Positions 45,775 to 54,973 of a stretch of 64,000 nt of DNA are shown here, one piece after another. A model generated the notes under the pieces. That model ran no database searches. It had not been told where the DNA came from and saw only the letters and a program-made list of their open reading frames with translations. The stretch is taken from assembly GCA_951813625.1 (NCBI GenBank), contig CATOTS010000005.1:124001-188000 (forward strand), in the 5' to 3' direction. Both the position numbers and the translations under genes were made by a program. The stretch's first letter is position 1. Each line of letters starts with the position of its first letter. This DNA comes from an uncultured Caldilineaceae bacterium (lineage in GTDB: Bacteria; Chloroflexota; Anaerolineae; Caldilineales; Caldilineaceae).

Positions 45775-46275
45775 ATGTCCACTGAAATCTCCCCCAGCTG
45801 GCAACTGTTCATCGAGCAGCAACCGCAGTGCATGAAAGTCCTGCGCCAGCTCAGTGCCTCCGACTGGTACACGGCCGGCGGCTGGGCGTCGTTTATCGGC
45901 CAGTACCATGCCGGCATCTATATGCAGGTTGCCAAGGGCAACTGGTACAACTACGGCCTGGACGGCATCCACTTCGAGTTCGGCCTGACCGAAGAGAACC
46001 TGGCCGCCAAAACATTGTCGATCGACCTGCACGTCGGTCACAGGAACCTGTTTGACCGCGAACGCTTCAACGCCTTGACCGTGGAACGAATGGAAGCGAT
46101 CGCCTCGGCCTGGAATGTCGAAGGGTTGCGCTTTTCGCGCACCAACCTGTCCGAGCGGCTGAGCATGCCGGTGCGCTTTACCAAGAGCGGCTTCGGCAAA
46201 CAGCTGGCCGCTGCCCTCACCCAGATGAGCGAGCTGGCCCCCGTCATCGATGACGGACTGGCCCAACTGAGGTAG
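45775..46275 (+). CDS. conserved-looking protein of unknown function (166 aa)
   Basis: I do not recognise this protein. It has a clear start (ATG with AAGGAG upstream) and regular codon use. Visible features are the aromatic-rich middle WASFIGQYHAGIYMQVAKGNWYNYGLDGIHFEF, an alternating pattern TLSIDLHVGHRNLFDRERFN, and a helical C-terminus (FGKQLAAALTQMSELAPVIDDGLAQL). It is soluble, with no signal peptide. The HIT gene follows after seven bases, so the two are surely co-transcribed, along with the aminotransferase gene. Confidence 0.75.
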   Translation: MSTEISPSWQLFIEQQPQCMKVLRQLSASDWYTAGGWASFIGQYHAGIYMQVAKGNWYNYGLDGIHFEFGLTEENLAAKTLSIDLHVGHRNLFDRERFNALTVERMEAIASAWNVEGLRFSRTNLSERLSMPVRFTKSGFGKQLAAALTQMSELAPVIDDGLAQLR

Positions 46276-46282
46276 CCCCGAC

Positions 46283-46765
46283 GTGTACAGCCACGCGCCG
46301 CCCGGCTATCTCTGTCCCTTCTGTGCCATCGTCGCAGGGGAGGAAGCCGACTACTGCTACACGAAACAAGCCGACGTCGTCCTGCGTACCGAGCATGTTA
46401 CCGGCTTCATTTCATCCCACTGGTGGCCGCGCAATCCCGGCCACGTGATCCTCGTCCCCAACGCCCACCACGACAACATCTACGAACGTCCCGTCGAACT
46501 TGGTGCATCGCTCTTCGAAGCCAGCCGCTGCATCGCGCTGGCGATTAAAGCGGCATACGGTTGCGACGGAATCTCGACGCGTCAACACAACGAACCGGCC
46601 GGCAACCAGGACGTTTGGCACTTTCACCTGCACGTCTTTCCACGCTACGCCGATGACGGCCTCTACATCCGCACCGCCGAGCGCTTCCTGACCACACCAA
46701 CACTGCGCCTGCCGCATGCCGAAAAACTGAAGAGCGCGCTCGACCGCGCCGATCTCGGAGGATAA
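46283..46765 (+). CDS. HIT family hydrolase
   Basis: This 160-residue histidine-triad protein has CPFC at 11-14 (zinc-binding in some members), the segment NPGHVILVPNAHHDNIYE and the catalytic triad WHFHLHVFPR with His113, His115 and His117. HIT enzymes hydrolyse or transfer nucleoside phosphoramidates and dinucleoside polyphosphates. The start is GTG at 46283. It is between the unknown 166-residue gene and the aminotransferase gene, which begins four bases after the HIT stop. Confidence 0.9.
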   Translation: MYSHAPPGYLCPFCAIVAGEEADYCYTKQADVVLRTEHVTGFISSHWWPRNPGHVILVPNAHHDNIYERPVELGASLFEASRCIALAIKAAYGCDGISTRQHNEPAGNQDVWHFHLHVFPRYADDGLYIRTAERFLTTPTLRLPHAEKLKSALDRADLGG

Positions 46766-46768
46766 CAG

Positions 46769-47920
46769 TTGACCCCAACACGACCGCTTCCCGATCTCGC
46801 CGAACAGTATCTGCTCGACCCGCAGGTAATCTATCTGAACCACGGCAGCTTCGGCGCAGTGCCGCGGCCGGTTTTCGAGGCCTACCAGCGCTGGCAGCGT
46901 GAATTGGAGGCGAATCCGGTTGAGTTCCTGGGGCGGCGCGCGCCCGACCTCCTGGCTGACGCCAGGCAGAAACTGGGCGCCTTCATCAATGCCTCCGGCG
47001 ACGATCTTGCCTTTGTTCCCAACGTCACTTATGGAATGAACATTGTCGCGCGTGCACTGCCGCTGGAAGAGGGCGACGAGATTCTCAGCACCGACCACGA
47101 GTACGGCGCCATCGACCGCGCCTGGCGCTTCAAATGCAAGAAGACAGGCGCCCGGGTGGTCCGACAGCCCGTCTCGCTGCCGGTCATCGACCCGCAACAG
47201 GCCGTCGAGCAGATCTGGGGCGGGGTCAACGAACGCACCAAGGTTATCTCTCTCAGCCACATCACGTCGCCGACCGCTCTGATTCTGCCCGTAGAGGAGA
47301 TCTGCCGTCGCGCCTCAGAGGCGGGGATCCTGACCGTCATCGACGGCGCGCACGCGCCCGGGCAACTTGACCTGGACATGCAAGCGATCGGCGCCGACTT
47401 TTACTGCGGCAACTGCCATAAGTGGCTCAGCAGCGCGCGCGGGGCCGGCTTTCTATTCGCCCGCCCCGACCGGCAACATCTGCTGGAACCGCTCGTTGTC
47501 GGCCATGGATGGCGTAGCGAGGATCCTGGGCCGTCGCCGTTCCTGGACAACTTCAACTGGTCCGGCACAATCGACCCTGCCGCCTATCTCAGCGTCCCTG
47601 CAGCCATCGAATATTGGCAGGAGAACGACTGGCCGGCGGTGCGATCGACCTGTCATCGGCTCCTGGCAGAGTGCGAAGAACGCATCCTCGCGCTTTCCGG
47701 CCTGCCGCCCATCAGCCCGGCGGCAATGTGGGTCCAGATGCGCCTTGTGCTCCTTCCAGGAAGGGCCGACACGTACCGGCCCGGATTGGAAGAGAACCGC
47801 ATCGTCGTGCCCTTGGGCGAACAACGCGGGCACACCGGCATCCGCATCTCGGTGCAGGCGTACAACAGCCCTTCAGACCTGGACCGGTTGGTTGACGTAC
47901 TTGGGGCCGCCGCCAGCTGA
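46769..47920 (+). CDS. class V aminotransferase (isopenicillin N epimerase/cysteine desulfurase-like)
   Basis: This 383-residue fold-type I PLP enzyme has the N-terminal YLNHGSFGAVPRPV, the PLP-stacking and phosphate region NVTYGMNIVARAL, the Asp in DGAHAPGQLDLD, and the cofactor Lys218 in YCGNCHKWLSSARGAGFL. These are closest to the CefD (isopenicillin N epimerase) branch of class V enzymes. Whether it acts as an epimerase, desulfurase or lyase is open. The TTG start at 46769 has GGAGG eight bases upstream and overlaps no gene. Confidence 0.88.
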   Translation: MTPTRPLPDLAEQYLLDPQVIYLNHGSFGAVPRPVFEAYQRWQRELEANPVEFLGRRAPDLLADARQKLGAFINASGDDLAFVPNVTYGMNIVARALPLEEGDEILSTDHEYGAIDRAWRFKCKKTGARVVRQPVSLPVIDPQQAVEQIWGGVNERTKVISLSHITSPTALILPVEEICRRASEAGILTVIDGAHAPGQLDLDMQAIGADFYCGNCHKWLSSARGAGFLFARPDRQHLLEPLVVGHGWRSEDPGPSPFLDNFNWSGTIDPAAYLSVPAAIEYWQENDWPAVRSTCHRLLAECEERILALSGLPPISPAAMWVQMRLVLLPGRADTYRPGLEENRIVVPLGEQRGHTGIRISVQAYNSPSDLDRLVDVLGAAAS

Positions 47921-47991
47921 GCGGCCGGATGGCAAAGGCCGATCCTCGTAGATATTTGCGTTTGTGACTGGGTCTTTGAAGATGATCTGCG

Positions 47992-49257
47992 TCACGCGTG
48001 TCGCAGCAAACGCACCAGCTCCAGGATTCCAGGCCGCTTGCCGTACATCAGCATGCCAAGACGGAAAATCTTCGCGCCGATCCAGATAATCACCGGCGTC
48101 GTCACCAGCAGCCCGAAAATGCTTACGGCTACGTCAACCCACGGTATCTCGCCTAGCGGCAGGCGCAGCATCATCGAGGTCGGCGCAGTGAGCGGAAACC
48201 AGGAAAGCGCACGGACCAAAATCGAGTCCGGGTTGTTGAAGAATACGCCCAGGAGCATCATCGGGACCGCCGCCACGAGCGTGACGATGCCCGAGATCTG
48301 CTGGCTCTCCTGAAAGTTGCTCCCCAGCGTTCCGATCGCCCCGACCAGCACAGCGTAGACGGTGTAGCCCAATATGTAGTAGACCAAAGAAAGCGCGAAA
48401 ACCTCGCCGCGCGTGAAGAATGGGAGGACAATCCCGGCCAATAGGGCGAGCCCGCCGCCCAGGCCCGACGCCGATGCCAGCCAGACAAACACCTGCGTCA
48501 ACCCCAACCCGCCCAGCCCGATAACCTTGCCCGCCAGCAGCTGCTGCGGCGTCACCGAGGACAGGATAATCTCGATGACGCGGCTCGATTTCTCCTCGGC
48601 GACGCTGCGAATGAGATAGCCTGACGAAATGAAGATCGTTATCGTCAGCAGGATCGCGAACAAGATCGGGACCACGTAACTCAGAACCTGGGCGGCAACG
48701 CCTCCCTCTGCCTGGTCTTCCTCGCTCGTGTATTCGACCCGGGCGTCGTAAGGGTCCAGCAACCGCTCGCGCAGCCCAGCATCCTCTATCTCTTTGACCA
48801 GGTGCGCCATGAAGAATGAACGCAGGCCGCTCGTCCCGCTACCCGAAAACCTGCTGCCGGCCGAAATTACCCGAACGTCCTCCTGCCCGGGATAGGTCGC
48901 GGGAACAACGACGACCCGCGCTACGGTTTCCTCTTCCAGCGCTGCGCGCGCAGCCGGCTCATCCGCATAGGCGATGAACTCCTCCCCGAACCGCGAAAGA
49001 ATCGGCGTAAATCTGCCCGATTGATCGACAATGGCCGTAAGTTGATTGCCGTCGTCGAAAAGCCGGACGACCGCGCTGCCAGCCTGCCGGCCGAAGAAAA
49101 CGCTGGCGATCAACGCGATCAGGCCCAGCGCCGGAACCAGCAGCGTCACAATGATGAAGTCCGGTCGGCGCACGTTTACCCAGTATTCATGCCGGGCGAT
49201 TGTCAGTACCTTGTCCAGTTTTGTTCCGCTCCGCACTATCTGATTGCCCGCTCCCAC
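47992..49257 (-). CDS. ABC-2 type permease (NatB-like)
   Basis: The 421-residue protein has an N-terminal membrane segment (DFIIVTLLVPALGLIALIASVFFG), an external domain of about 150 residues, then five to six membrane segments. The segment SYLIRSVAEEKSSRVIEIILSSVTPQQLLAGKVIGLGGLGL-type region (EEKSSRVIEIILSSV) is the hallmark of NatB/ABC2 exporters. NatAB systems export sodium or small toxic molecules. The GTG start at 49257 lies 15 bases after the ATPase gene on the same strand. Confidence 0.9.
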   Translation of the reverse strand: MGAGNQIVRSGTKLDKVLTIARHEYWVNVRRPDFIIVTLLVPALGLIALIASVFFGRQAGSAVVRLFDDGNQLTAIVDQSGRFTPILSRFGEEFIAYADEPAARAALEEETVARVVVVPATYPGQEDVRVISAGSRFSGSGTSGLRSFFMAHLVKEIEDAGLRERLLDPYDARVEYTSEEDQAEGGVAAQVLSYVVPILFAILLTITIFISSGYLIRSVAEEKSSRVIEIILSSVTPQQLLAGKVIGLGGLGLTQVFVWLASASGLGGGLALLAGIVLPFFTRGEVFALSLVYYILGYTVYAVLVGAIGTLGSNFQESQQISGIVTLVAAVPMMLLGVFFNNPDSILVRALSWFPLTAPTSMMLRLPLGEIPWVDVAVSIFGLLVTTPVIIWIGAKIFRLGMLMYGKRPGILELVRLLRHA

Positions 49258-49272
49258 CCGTGAAATGGTCCC

Positions 49273-50175
49273 CTACTCTTCCCGATTCTGGCCTTGGACG
49301 ACCGCGACGAAGATATCATTCAGAGGAACGGCGGCCTGTTCGAAACTCTCCACCTCGATGTTGCGCGCAACCAGCATCGCCAGCAGATCTTGCGCGCCAA
49401 TGCACTCGAGGGTTAGCAGGGCTTCCGCGCCGTTGCGTTCACAACTGGCAACACCGGGCAGACTGTCCGGCAAGTTGGCAGCGCGCACGCGCACCGAGTT
49501 GGGCGCGTAGTCATCTTTAATCTGCTTCAGCGGCCCGTAGAGAACCGCGCGGCCCTCGTTTATCAGCAGTATCCGGTCGCACAGCTCCTCGACAAGATTC
49601 ATCTGGTGCGCACTCAGCACGATAGTCTTGCCTTCACTGATCTGAGATCGCATCAGCCCCTTCAGGAGCTCCACATTCACCGGGTCCAGGCCCTGAAACG
49701 GTTCATCCAGTATGAGCAGATCGGGATCGTGGACCAGGCTGGCCACAAATTGCACCTTCTGCTGCATCCCCCGGCTGAGGTCCTTGATCCGCTTGTCGCC
49801 CCAGTCTGCCAGCTCGACGCGCTCAAGCCATGCCTCGGCCCGGGCGCGCGCGGTCGCACTGTCCACCCCTTTGAGCCGGGCCAGGTAGACAAGGACTTCC
49901 ATCACCCTCTGGTCCCGGTAAAGGCCGCGCTCCTCCGGCAGATAGCCGACCCTTTCGCGGCTGTGGCCGGGCGGACTCCCCAGCAGCTCGACCTCGCCGG
50001 AGTCGGCCTTGAAGATGTCCATCAGGATGCGGATCGTGCTCGTCTTGCCCGCGCCATTGGGACCGAGAAGCCCGAAGATTTCTCCCGGATACACGTCGAA
50101 CGTCAAGTCGTCAACAGCGACGAAACTTCCGTACCTCTTGCACAGTCGGCGGGCCGAGAGAACTGGGGCTTCCAT
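49273..50175 (-). CDS. ABC transporter ATP-binding protein (NatA-like)
   Basis: This product of about 300 residues has Walker A LLGPNGAGKTST, Q-loop region GYLPEERGLYRDQRV, a modified signature LSRGMQQKVQFVASLV, Walker B LLILDEPFQGLD and the H-loop SAHQM. The YLPEERGLY wording and a C-terminal DUF4162-like domain (about 215-300) place it with NatA-type ATPases that pair with ABC-2 permeases such as the one encoded next. The ATG at 50175 is preferred over one ten codons upstream. Confidence 0.92.
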   Translation of the reverse strand: MEAPVLSARRLCKRYGSFVAVDDLTFDVYPGEIFGLLGPNGAGKTSTIRILMDIFKADSGEVELLGSPPGHSRERVGYLPEERGLYRDQRVMEVLVYLARLKGVDSATARARAEAWLERVELADWGDKRIKDLSRGMQQKVQFVASLVHDPDLLILDEPFQGLDPVNVELLKGLMRSQISEGKTIVLSAHQMNLVEELCDRILLINEGRAVLYGPLKQIKDDYAPNSVRVRAANLPDSLPGVASCERNGAEALLTLECIGAQDLLAMLVARNIEVESFEQAAVPLNDIFVAVVQGQNREE

Positions 50176-50891
50176 GGAATTGATCTTAGGCCAGACTCGT
50201 TGCATTCACCGTGACGGAGAATCCCTTTTGGAATGAGTTCACAACAGCAGTGGGCCCTTAGTAACCGGCCACTGGTAACCCCCGCTGAGGTAAGACCACC
50301 CAAAGGCCAATACGCAAACCAGAACGTAATGTTTCCGCGAGTCCTCTTCGCTTCTTTCAGCAGCCATCATTGCCCTCCACCGACAGGTTGCAAGCGGCGG
50401 GCGACAATAGCCGCACGAATTGACCGCGCTTTCCCATTGCTTCGCCCAAGCAATTCCTAATAAATAAAATTTATTAGTATGAGACTTCAGGCTTTGACCC
50501 TGTCTGCACCGCATTTCTCCGCACATCTCATCCGCCACACGCGCGGGTCAGCCACCGTGCCCCGACCCGCGATGTCATGGATGCGAAGCAAGCACTCGGA
50601 AACAGTCGCAAGCCGGCAAAAAAATTCCCATAAACGCTCATAGACGCTCGTAAACACTCATATGAGCGCCCGCCCGGTCGCACATACGCGACACCGTACC
50701 CAAGTCAAGCGCCAGGCCCGATTCGATGTCGACCACGCACGGCCCTACGCAATCCCGGCTTCTGCGCGTCCAGTCGCGCGCAATCCAAAATCGAGGCACA
50801 AATTCCTATACCCCATGTAACAAAGTAGTCATGGCAAATCCCCGGTCCGTTCACTCGCAGAGTGTAGGAATACGCTTTCCGATATCCGTTG

Positions 50892-50950
50892 GGACGGTCG
50901 GGCCTGCGGCCCTCCCTTGTTCGGGGGGACTCCCCCCGCAACGCCCCCCT
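50892..50950 (+). repeat. double-hairpin repeat, copy 5
   Basis: The 59-bp core in plus orientation, with loop TGC in hairpin 1 and TTGTTCGG in place of TTGTGCGG, so the outermost pair of hairpin 2 changes. Its flanks (ATTCCTATACCCCATGTAAC on the left, CTCCCGCCGGGTGTGGG on the right) align with those of copy 1. Confidence 0.9.
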
Positions 50951-51185
50951 GACACCTCTTCTCCCGCCGGGTGTGGGTTCTAATGTAGCCCTGTGCAACC
51001 ATCGGCCCGTCGCCCCGCCACCGTCCCTGCGCGATTCCAGCATGTCCCCAACGCGCCGCGTCCCCATGCCGCCGTGCGTGCGCGTCCCCCGCCAATCGCG
51101 CCCTCAACCGTCAGACACCGGCCCCCGTAGTTTCCTGCCCCCTAACCCCTTGCCCCTGCCCCCTGCCCCTGGCCCCTGCAGTTCC

Positions 51186-51228
51186 GGCCCTCCCTTGTGC
51201 GGGGGGACTCCCCCCGCAACGCCCCCCT
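51186..51228 (+). repeat. double-hairpin repeat, copy 6 (partial)
   Basis: Only the last 43 bases of the core are present: the 3' arm of hairpin 1, all of hairpin 2 and the CGCCCCCCT tail. It lies about 240 bases from copy 5 and shares the following bases GACACC with it, so it may be a local duplication. Confidence 0.85.
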
Positions 51229-52027
51229 GACACCACTCCACCCGCGCCGTGTCGTGCTCGAAACTTGGCGCCCGTCACCGCCCACAGTCCCCCGCCCCCG
51301 GCAGTCCCTCGCAACTGGCCACTGACAACTGGCCACTGGCCACCGGCCACTGTAGTGACGATTCCCCCTTCCGAGCAAGAACCCCGGAAACGTGCTATGC
51401 TGCCATCACACAACTGAACGCAGCGCCTGCGCATACCCATCCCGAGAAACGCTCATGCCGCCGCAGTATACACAGGTCTATGTCCTGTCACGAAGAGTCC
51501 GTCGCAACCTACAAATTGGGCCAACTGTCCTGCCACTGCGACTAAATTTGCGCAGTCAACGGGCGCAAATGCACCAAAAGGTTCACAAAACGACAAGATC
51601 GCTTTCCTGTCACAAGACTCAACCAAGACATCCTGTCACGAGAGCCCAAAAGAAAAAATTTATTTCAGGCTATTCTGGGCAAATCAGGCCATCCGATACC
51701 CTTTCGATACCCTACCTATCCCCGAATCGGCGCCTGATGCGGACAAAACTGGTCGCCGTCCGGGCCAACTGTGGACCATACCCAGGCCAATGGCAACCAA
51801 ACTGGGTTGAAGCATCGAAATGATGGCGTAGACTTACTCGGGTCAGGTTCAGGTACCCAAAACTTAAAGAACTGATGGCTCCCAGGATCGAAAGCTGACC
51901 GAATATGACGACTGACAGCCTTTGTTGTAGCGGATTCTCGCTACTGTTTGACAGACTGACAGCGATTCCCGCTTGTGTCCAAATTCTTTTCTTCGAAATC
52001 CCGGCGGAAATGGTCTGCAAATTTAGA

Positions 52028-52042
52028 TGCGATTGCCCTGAC
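52028..52042 (+). repeat. right-end fragment of miniature element family 2
   Basis: GATGCGATTGCCCTG matches the right terminal repeat of the family (13 of 15 to the inverse of the left end), preceded by TTTA as in copy 1. No matching left end was found nearby, so it is a relic. Confidence 0.6.
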
Positions 52043-52116
52043 CCCGCCGCGTCGCGCCCTTGACACCGAATCCCCGCCTGTGCTACTCTAATCCCTGTCG
52101 CACCTTAGAAATAGAA

Positions 52117-52345
52117 ATCTCTTATCCAGAGTGGGGGGAGGGAACGGCCCTGTGATCCCCCGGCAACCTGCCGGAGCCCCGGTTGACGGTTGTTGACTGG
52201 CGAACGGCGCGCCCCGGACTGCCGCCGAGTCCGAGCAAGGTGCCCGCGGCTCATTTCCAGGTGCCGCCTCGCTGATCAACGTCTATCGGTTTTCTCTGCC
52301 GGTGCCAATTCCGACGAGCCGCTTGCGGCTCGAAAGATGAGAACA
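52117..52345 (+). promoter_or_regulatory. SAM-I (S-box) riboswitch with a long P3 arm
   Basis: The aptamer core is unmistakable: TCTCTTATCCAGAG begins P1/P2, GGGGGGAGGGAACGGCCCTGTGA and CCCCCGGCAACC follow (52131-52168), then GGTGCCAATTCC (52301-52312), a perfect P4 hairpin GAGCCGC-TT-GCGGCTC, and GAAAGATGAGAA closing P1. SAM binding normally stabilises P1 and allows a downstream terminator. The part between GCAACC and GGTGCC is about 132 bases, much longer than the usual P3. The first gene downstream is mtnA. Confidence 0.95.
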
Positions 52346-52360
52346 ATGTCCGCTTCGCCG

Positions 52361-52391
52361 CCCCTCTGGTCCACGTCGGAGGGGTTTCTTA
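52361..52391 (+). terminator. riboswitch expression-platform terminator
   Basis: CCCCTC (52361-52366) pairs with GAGGGG (52379-52384), followed by TTTCTT, 20 bases before the mtnA start. Placed directly after the aptamer, it should terminate transcription when SAM is abundant. Confidence 0.75.
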
Positions 52392-52410
52392 TTGCAAGAG
52401 GAAAAGCGCT

Positions 52411-53511
52411 ATGCGCACCGTCTTCTGGCAGGACGGGCAAGTGAAAATGATCGACCAGCGTCTGCTACCCGGCGAGGAGGTCATCGCCGCATTCGCGACG
52501 GTTCCCGAGGTGGCTCGCAGCATTCGCGAGATGTACGTGCGCGGCGCCCCCGCCATCGGAGCCACAGCCGCCTACGGTATGGCACTCGCCGCGCACATCA
52601 GCGCGGCCGGCGACACTCAGAGCCTGCTAAATGACCTCCGCCAGGCCAAGGAAACGCTCGACGCGGCCCGGCCCACCGCGGTCAATCTGGCCTGGGCGAC
52701 CCGTCGCCTCCTGCGTGTGGCCGAACAGCTCGCCGAGGACGCCGGCGCCGCTCAGCTTGAAGTTGAGGAGCTGGCCCGTTCCCTGCTGGCCGAGGCCGAA
52801 GCGTTGGCCGACGAGGATGTCGAAATCAACCGCCGCATGGGCTTCAACGGCGCGGCCGTTGTACCTGACGGCGCCAACCTCCTGCACCACTGCAATACCG
52901 GTTCGCTCGCAACCGTCGACTTCGGTACCGCGCTGGGCGTCATCTACGCCTGCCAGGAGCAGGGCAAGCATGTCCACGTCTGGGTCGACGAGACAAGACC
53001 CCGTCTCCAGGGCGCCCGGCTTACGGCCTGGGAACTGATGCGCGCCGAGGTGCCCATGCACCTGATCGCCGACAACGCCGCCGGGCACCTGATGCGCACG
53101 GGCCAGGTCGATGTCGTCGTTTTCGGCGCCGACCGCGTTGCCGCCAACGGCGACGTCGCCAACAAGATTGGCACGTACAAACTTGCTGTTGTCGCCCGCG
53201 AAAATGGGATTCCGGTCTACTGCGTCGCCCCGACAAGTACGGTCGACCTCGAGCTGTCAGACGGCGACAAGATTCCCATCGAAGAGCGCGGCGCCGGCGA
53301 AGTGGCTGAAATCGGTCGGCGCCCGGTCGCACCGACCGACGTACCCGTCTACAACCCGGCATTCGACATTACGCCCCACCGTTACCTCACCGGCATCGTC
53401 ACCGAAGAGGGCATCTGCTACCCTCCATTTACGGCGAGCCTGGAGGCTGCGGTTGAGCGGGGTAGGGCGGCAATCGAGGAAAGACGCGCGGCGAGGAGTA
53501 GTCAACAATGA
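52411..53511 (+). CDS. mtnA: S-methyl-5-thioribose-1-phosphate isomerase
   Basis: This 366-residue enzyme converts methylthioribose-1-phosphate to methylthioribulose-1-phosphate in the methionine salvage pathway. Both catalytic residues are visible: Cys161 in [10 protein letters not shown] and Asp241 in [18 protein letters not shown]. The N-terminal [18 protein letters not shown] is also typical. It is directly under the SAM-I riboswitch, so it is expected to be expressed when SAM is low. The stop overlaps the next gene's start by four bases (ATGA). Confidence 0.96.
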   Translation: MRTVFWQDGQVKMIDQRLLPGEEVIAAFATVPEVARSIREMYVRGAPAIGATAAYGMALAAHISAAGDTQSLLNDLRQAKETLDAARPTAVNLAWATRRLLRVAEQLAEDAGAAQLEVEELARSLLAEAEALADEDVEINRRMGFNGAAVVPDGANLLHHCNTGSLATVDFGTALGVIYACQEQGKHVHVWVDETRPRLQGARLTAWELMRAEVPMHLIADNAAGHLMRTGQVDVVVFGADRVAANGDVANKIGTYKLAVVARENGIPVYCVAPTSTVDLELSDGDKIPIEERGAGEVAEIGRRPVAPTDVPVYNPAFDITPHRYLTGIVTEEGICYPPFTASLEAAVERGRAAIEERRAARSSQQ

Positions 53512-54110
53512 ACCAGGCCAGCCGCTTCAATAACATCTGCGTCTTTTGCGGGTCCAGCCCCGGAGTAGACGACACTTATGCGCAAAGAGCCGAGGCCCTC
53601 GGTGCCGAGATAGCCCGGCGAGGCTATGGTCTCGTCTACGGCGGCGGCAACCTGGGACTGATGGGCGCGGTCAGCCGCGCGGCATTTGCTGGCGGTGCAA
53701 CAGTCTTTGGAATCATTCCCGGTCCGCTCGCGGCGAAGGAAATAGCCGGTGAAACGATAGGCAACATTGAGGTTGTCGAGACGATGCACCAGCGTAAGGC
53801 CCGCATGGCCGAACTGTCCGACGCCTTTATCACCATGCCCGGCGGCATCGGCACGCTGGAAGAACTGTTCGAAACGATTTCGTGGATCCAGCTGGGAATC
53901 CACACCAAGCCGATGGGCCTGCTGAACGTAAACGGTTTCTTCGATCACCTGCTGCAGATGCTCCAGTACCAGATCGCCCAGGGGTTTATCGCTGACCGCT
54001 ATCGATCTCTGCTGGTTGTTTCCGATGACCCCGCCGAACTGATCGACGGCCTCCTGCGCCACGAAACGCCGGCGAGTTCGGTAAAGTGGATCTCGGCGGA
54101 GCAGGCATAG
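53508..54110 (+). CDS. LOG family protein (TIGR00730; nucleoside monophosphate phosphoribohydrolase type)
   Basis: This 200-residue Rossmann-fold protein has the family motif [12 protein letters not shown] and the N-terminal [22 protein letters not shown]. Arg and Glu of the hydrolase site are in the [17 protein letters not shown] segment. LOG enzymes split AMP or cytokinin ribotides into base and ribose-5-phosphate. Overlap with mtnA by four bases puts it in the same transcript, which would connect it with adenine/AMP handling from SAM breakdown (inference). Confidence 0.92.
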   Translation: MNQASRFNNICVFCGSSPGVDDTYAQRAEALGAEIARRGYGLVYGGGNLGLMGAVSRAAFAGGATVFGIIPGPLAAKEIAGETIGNIEVVETMHQRKARMAELSDAFITMPGGIGTLEELFETISWIQLGIHTKPMGLLNVNGFFDHLLQMLQYQIAQGFIADRYRSLLVVSDDPAELIDGLLRHETPASSVKWISAEQA

Positions 54111-54196
54111 CTGAATTCTTTCGATTTTCGCGCGTCTCGCGCCCGCCACAGTGCGAACGGGGGAATAAGACGCGCGCCTGCGGAGAGTACGCTCCA

Positions 54197-54973
54197 GTGC
54201 CAAATGGCCACGATGGATTGAGACAAATCATTGCACTCGGCGGCCATACGCTTTCCGATAGCCAGGAAGACATGTCGCTGAGCCGCTATATTCTGGACCA
54301 GGCGGCGGTCGAATGCCCGCGCGTCTGCTTTCTCCCCCAGGCAAGCGGCGAGGACCCGTCATACGTCCTGCGCTTCTATCGTCATTTTCAAGCGCTTGGC
54401 GCCCAGCCTGCCGATCTCTCCCTGTTCCAGCCCCATACCGCCGACATTGAAGGCTTTCTCCTGGCGCACGACGTCATCTATGTCGGCGGCGGAAACACGC
54501 TCTCAATGTTGACGCTGTGGCGCGCATGGGGGCTGGATCGCATCCTGCACGCCGCCTGGGAACGGGGCACCCTGCTGGCGGGCGTGAGCGCCGGCGCAAT
54601 CTGCTGGTTTGAACAGGGGCTCACCGACTCTATCCCGGGCAAGCTCAGCGCCCTCGACTGCCTCGGTTTTCTGGCCGGCAGCTGCTCACCCCATTACGAC
54701 GGCGAGGCCGAACGCAGGCCCAGCTACCAGCGAATGATTGCAAAGGGTGAAATCAAGGCCGGCTATGGCGTCGATGACAATACCGCGCTGCATTTTCGAG
54801 GCAGAGACCTCACCGTCGTCATAGCTTCACGCGACTGTGCTTCCGCCTACTTGGTCGAAGCCGGCTCTGACGGCGTGACCGAAACTCGGCTCCAGATTAC
54901 AATCGCCCTGAAATCTCAAGACATTTGCGCTCCCGCGCCCGCCGAACGACACATCGAATTGGACCTGCCATGA
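54197..54973 (+). CDS. pepE: peptidase E-like (S51 family) protein
   Basis: This product of about 258 residues has the S51 core: RQIIALGGHTL at the N-terminus, VIYVGGGNTLSMLTLWRAWGLD in the middle and the nucleophile elbow LLAGVSAGAICWFEQG with Ser131, then a conserved SPHYDGEAERRPSY. PepE enzymes cut Asp-Xaa dipeptides; cyanophycinases are relatives. The start is uncertain: I choose GTG at 54197 (GGAGAG nine bases upstream) over TTG at 54218. Its stop overlaps the next start by four bases. Confidence 0.85.
   Translation: MPNGHDGLRQIIALGGHTLSDSQEDMSLSRYILDQAAVECPRVCFLPQASGEDPSYVLRFYRHFQALGAQPADLSLFQPHTADIEGFLLAHDVIYVGGGNTLSMLTLWRAWGLDRILHAAWERGTLLAGVSAGAICWFEQGLTDSIPGKLSALDCLGFLAGSCSPHYDGEAERRPSYQRMIAKGEIKAGYGVDDNTALHFRGRDLTVVIASRDCASAYLVEAGSDGVTETRLQITIALKSQDICAPAPAERHIELDLP

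Larger units (their letters stand above)
50176..52116. other. 1.9-kb gene-free, repeat-rich region
   Basis: No gene is supported in almost two kilobases. It holds double-hairpin copies 5 and 6, a low-complexity stretch of CCCCTGCC and ACTGGCCACTG repeats (about 51140-51356), an AT-richer part (about 51470-51720) with CCTGTCAC three times (51484, 51606, 51632), a small hairpin GTAGCG-GATTCT-CGCTAC (51927-51944) and a right-end fragment of miniature element family 2 (52028-52042). Short frames exist but have neither ribosome sites nor motifs. An undetected small RNA cannot be excluded. Confidence 0.55.

Noticed and set aside
51712..52020. A 102-codon minus-strand frame in the gene-free region
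   Set aside because: No ribosome site, no motif and low similarity to any pattern I know; composition fits non-coding DNA.
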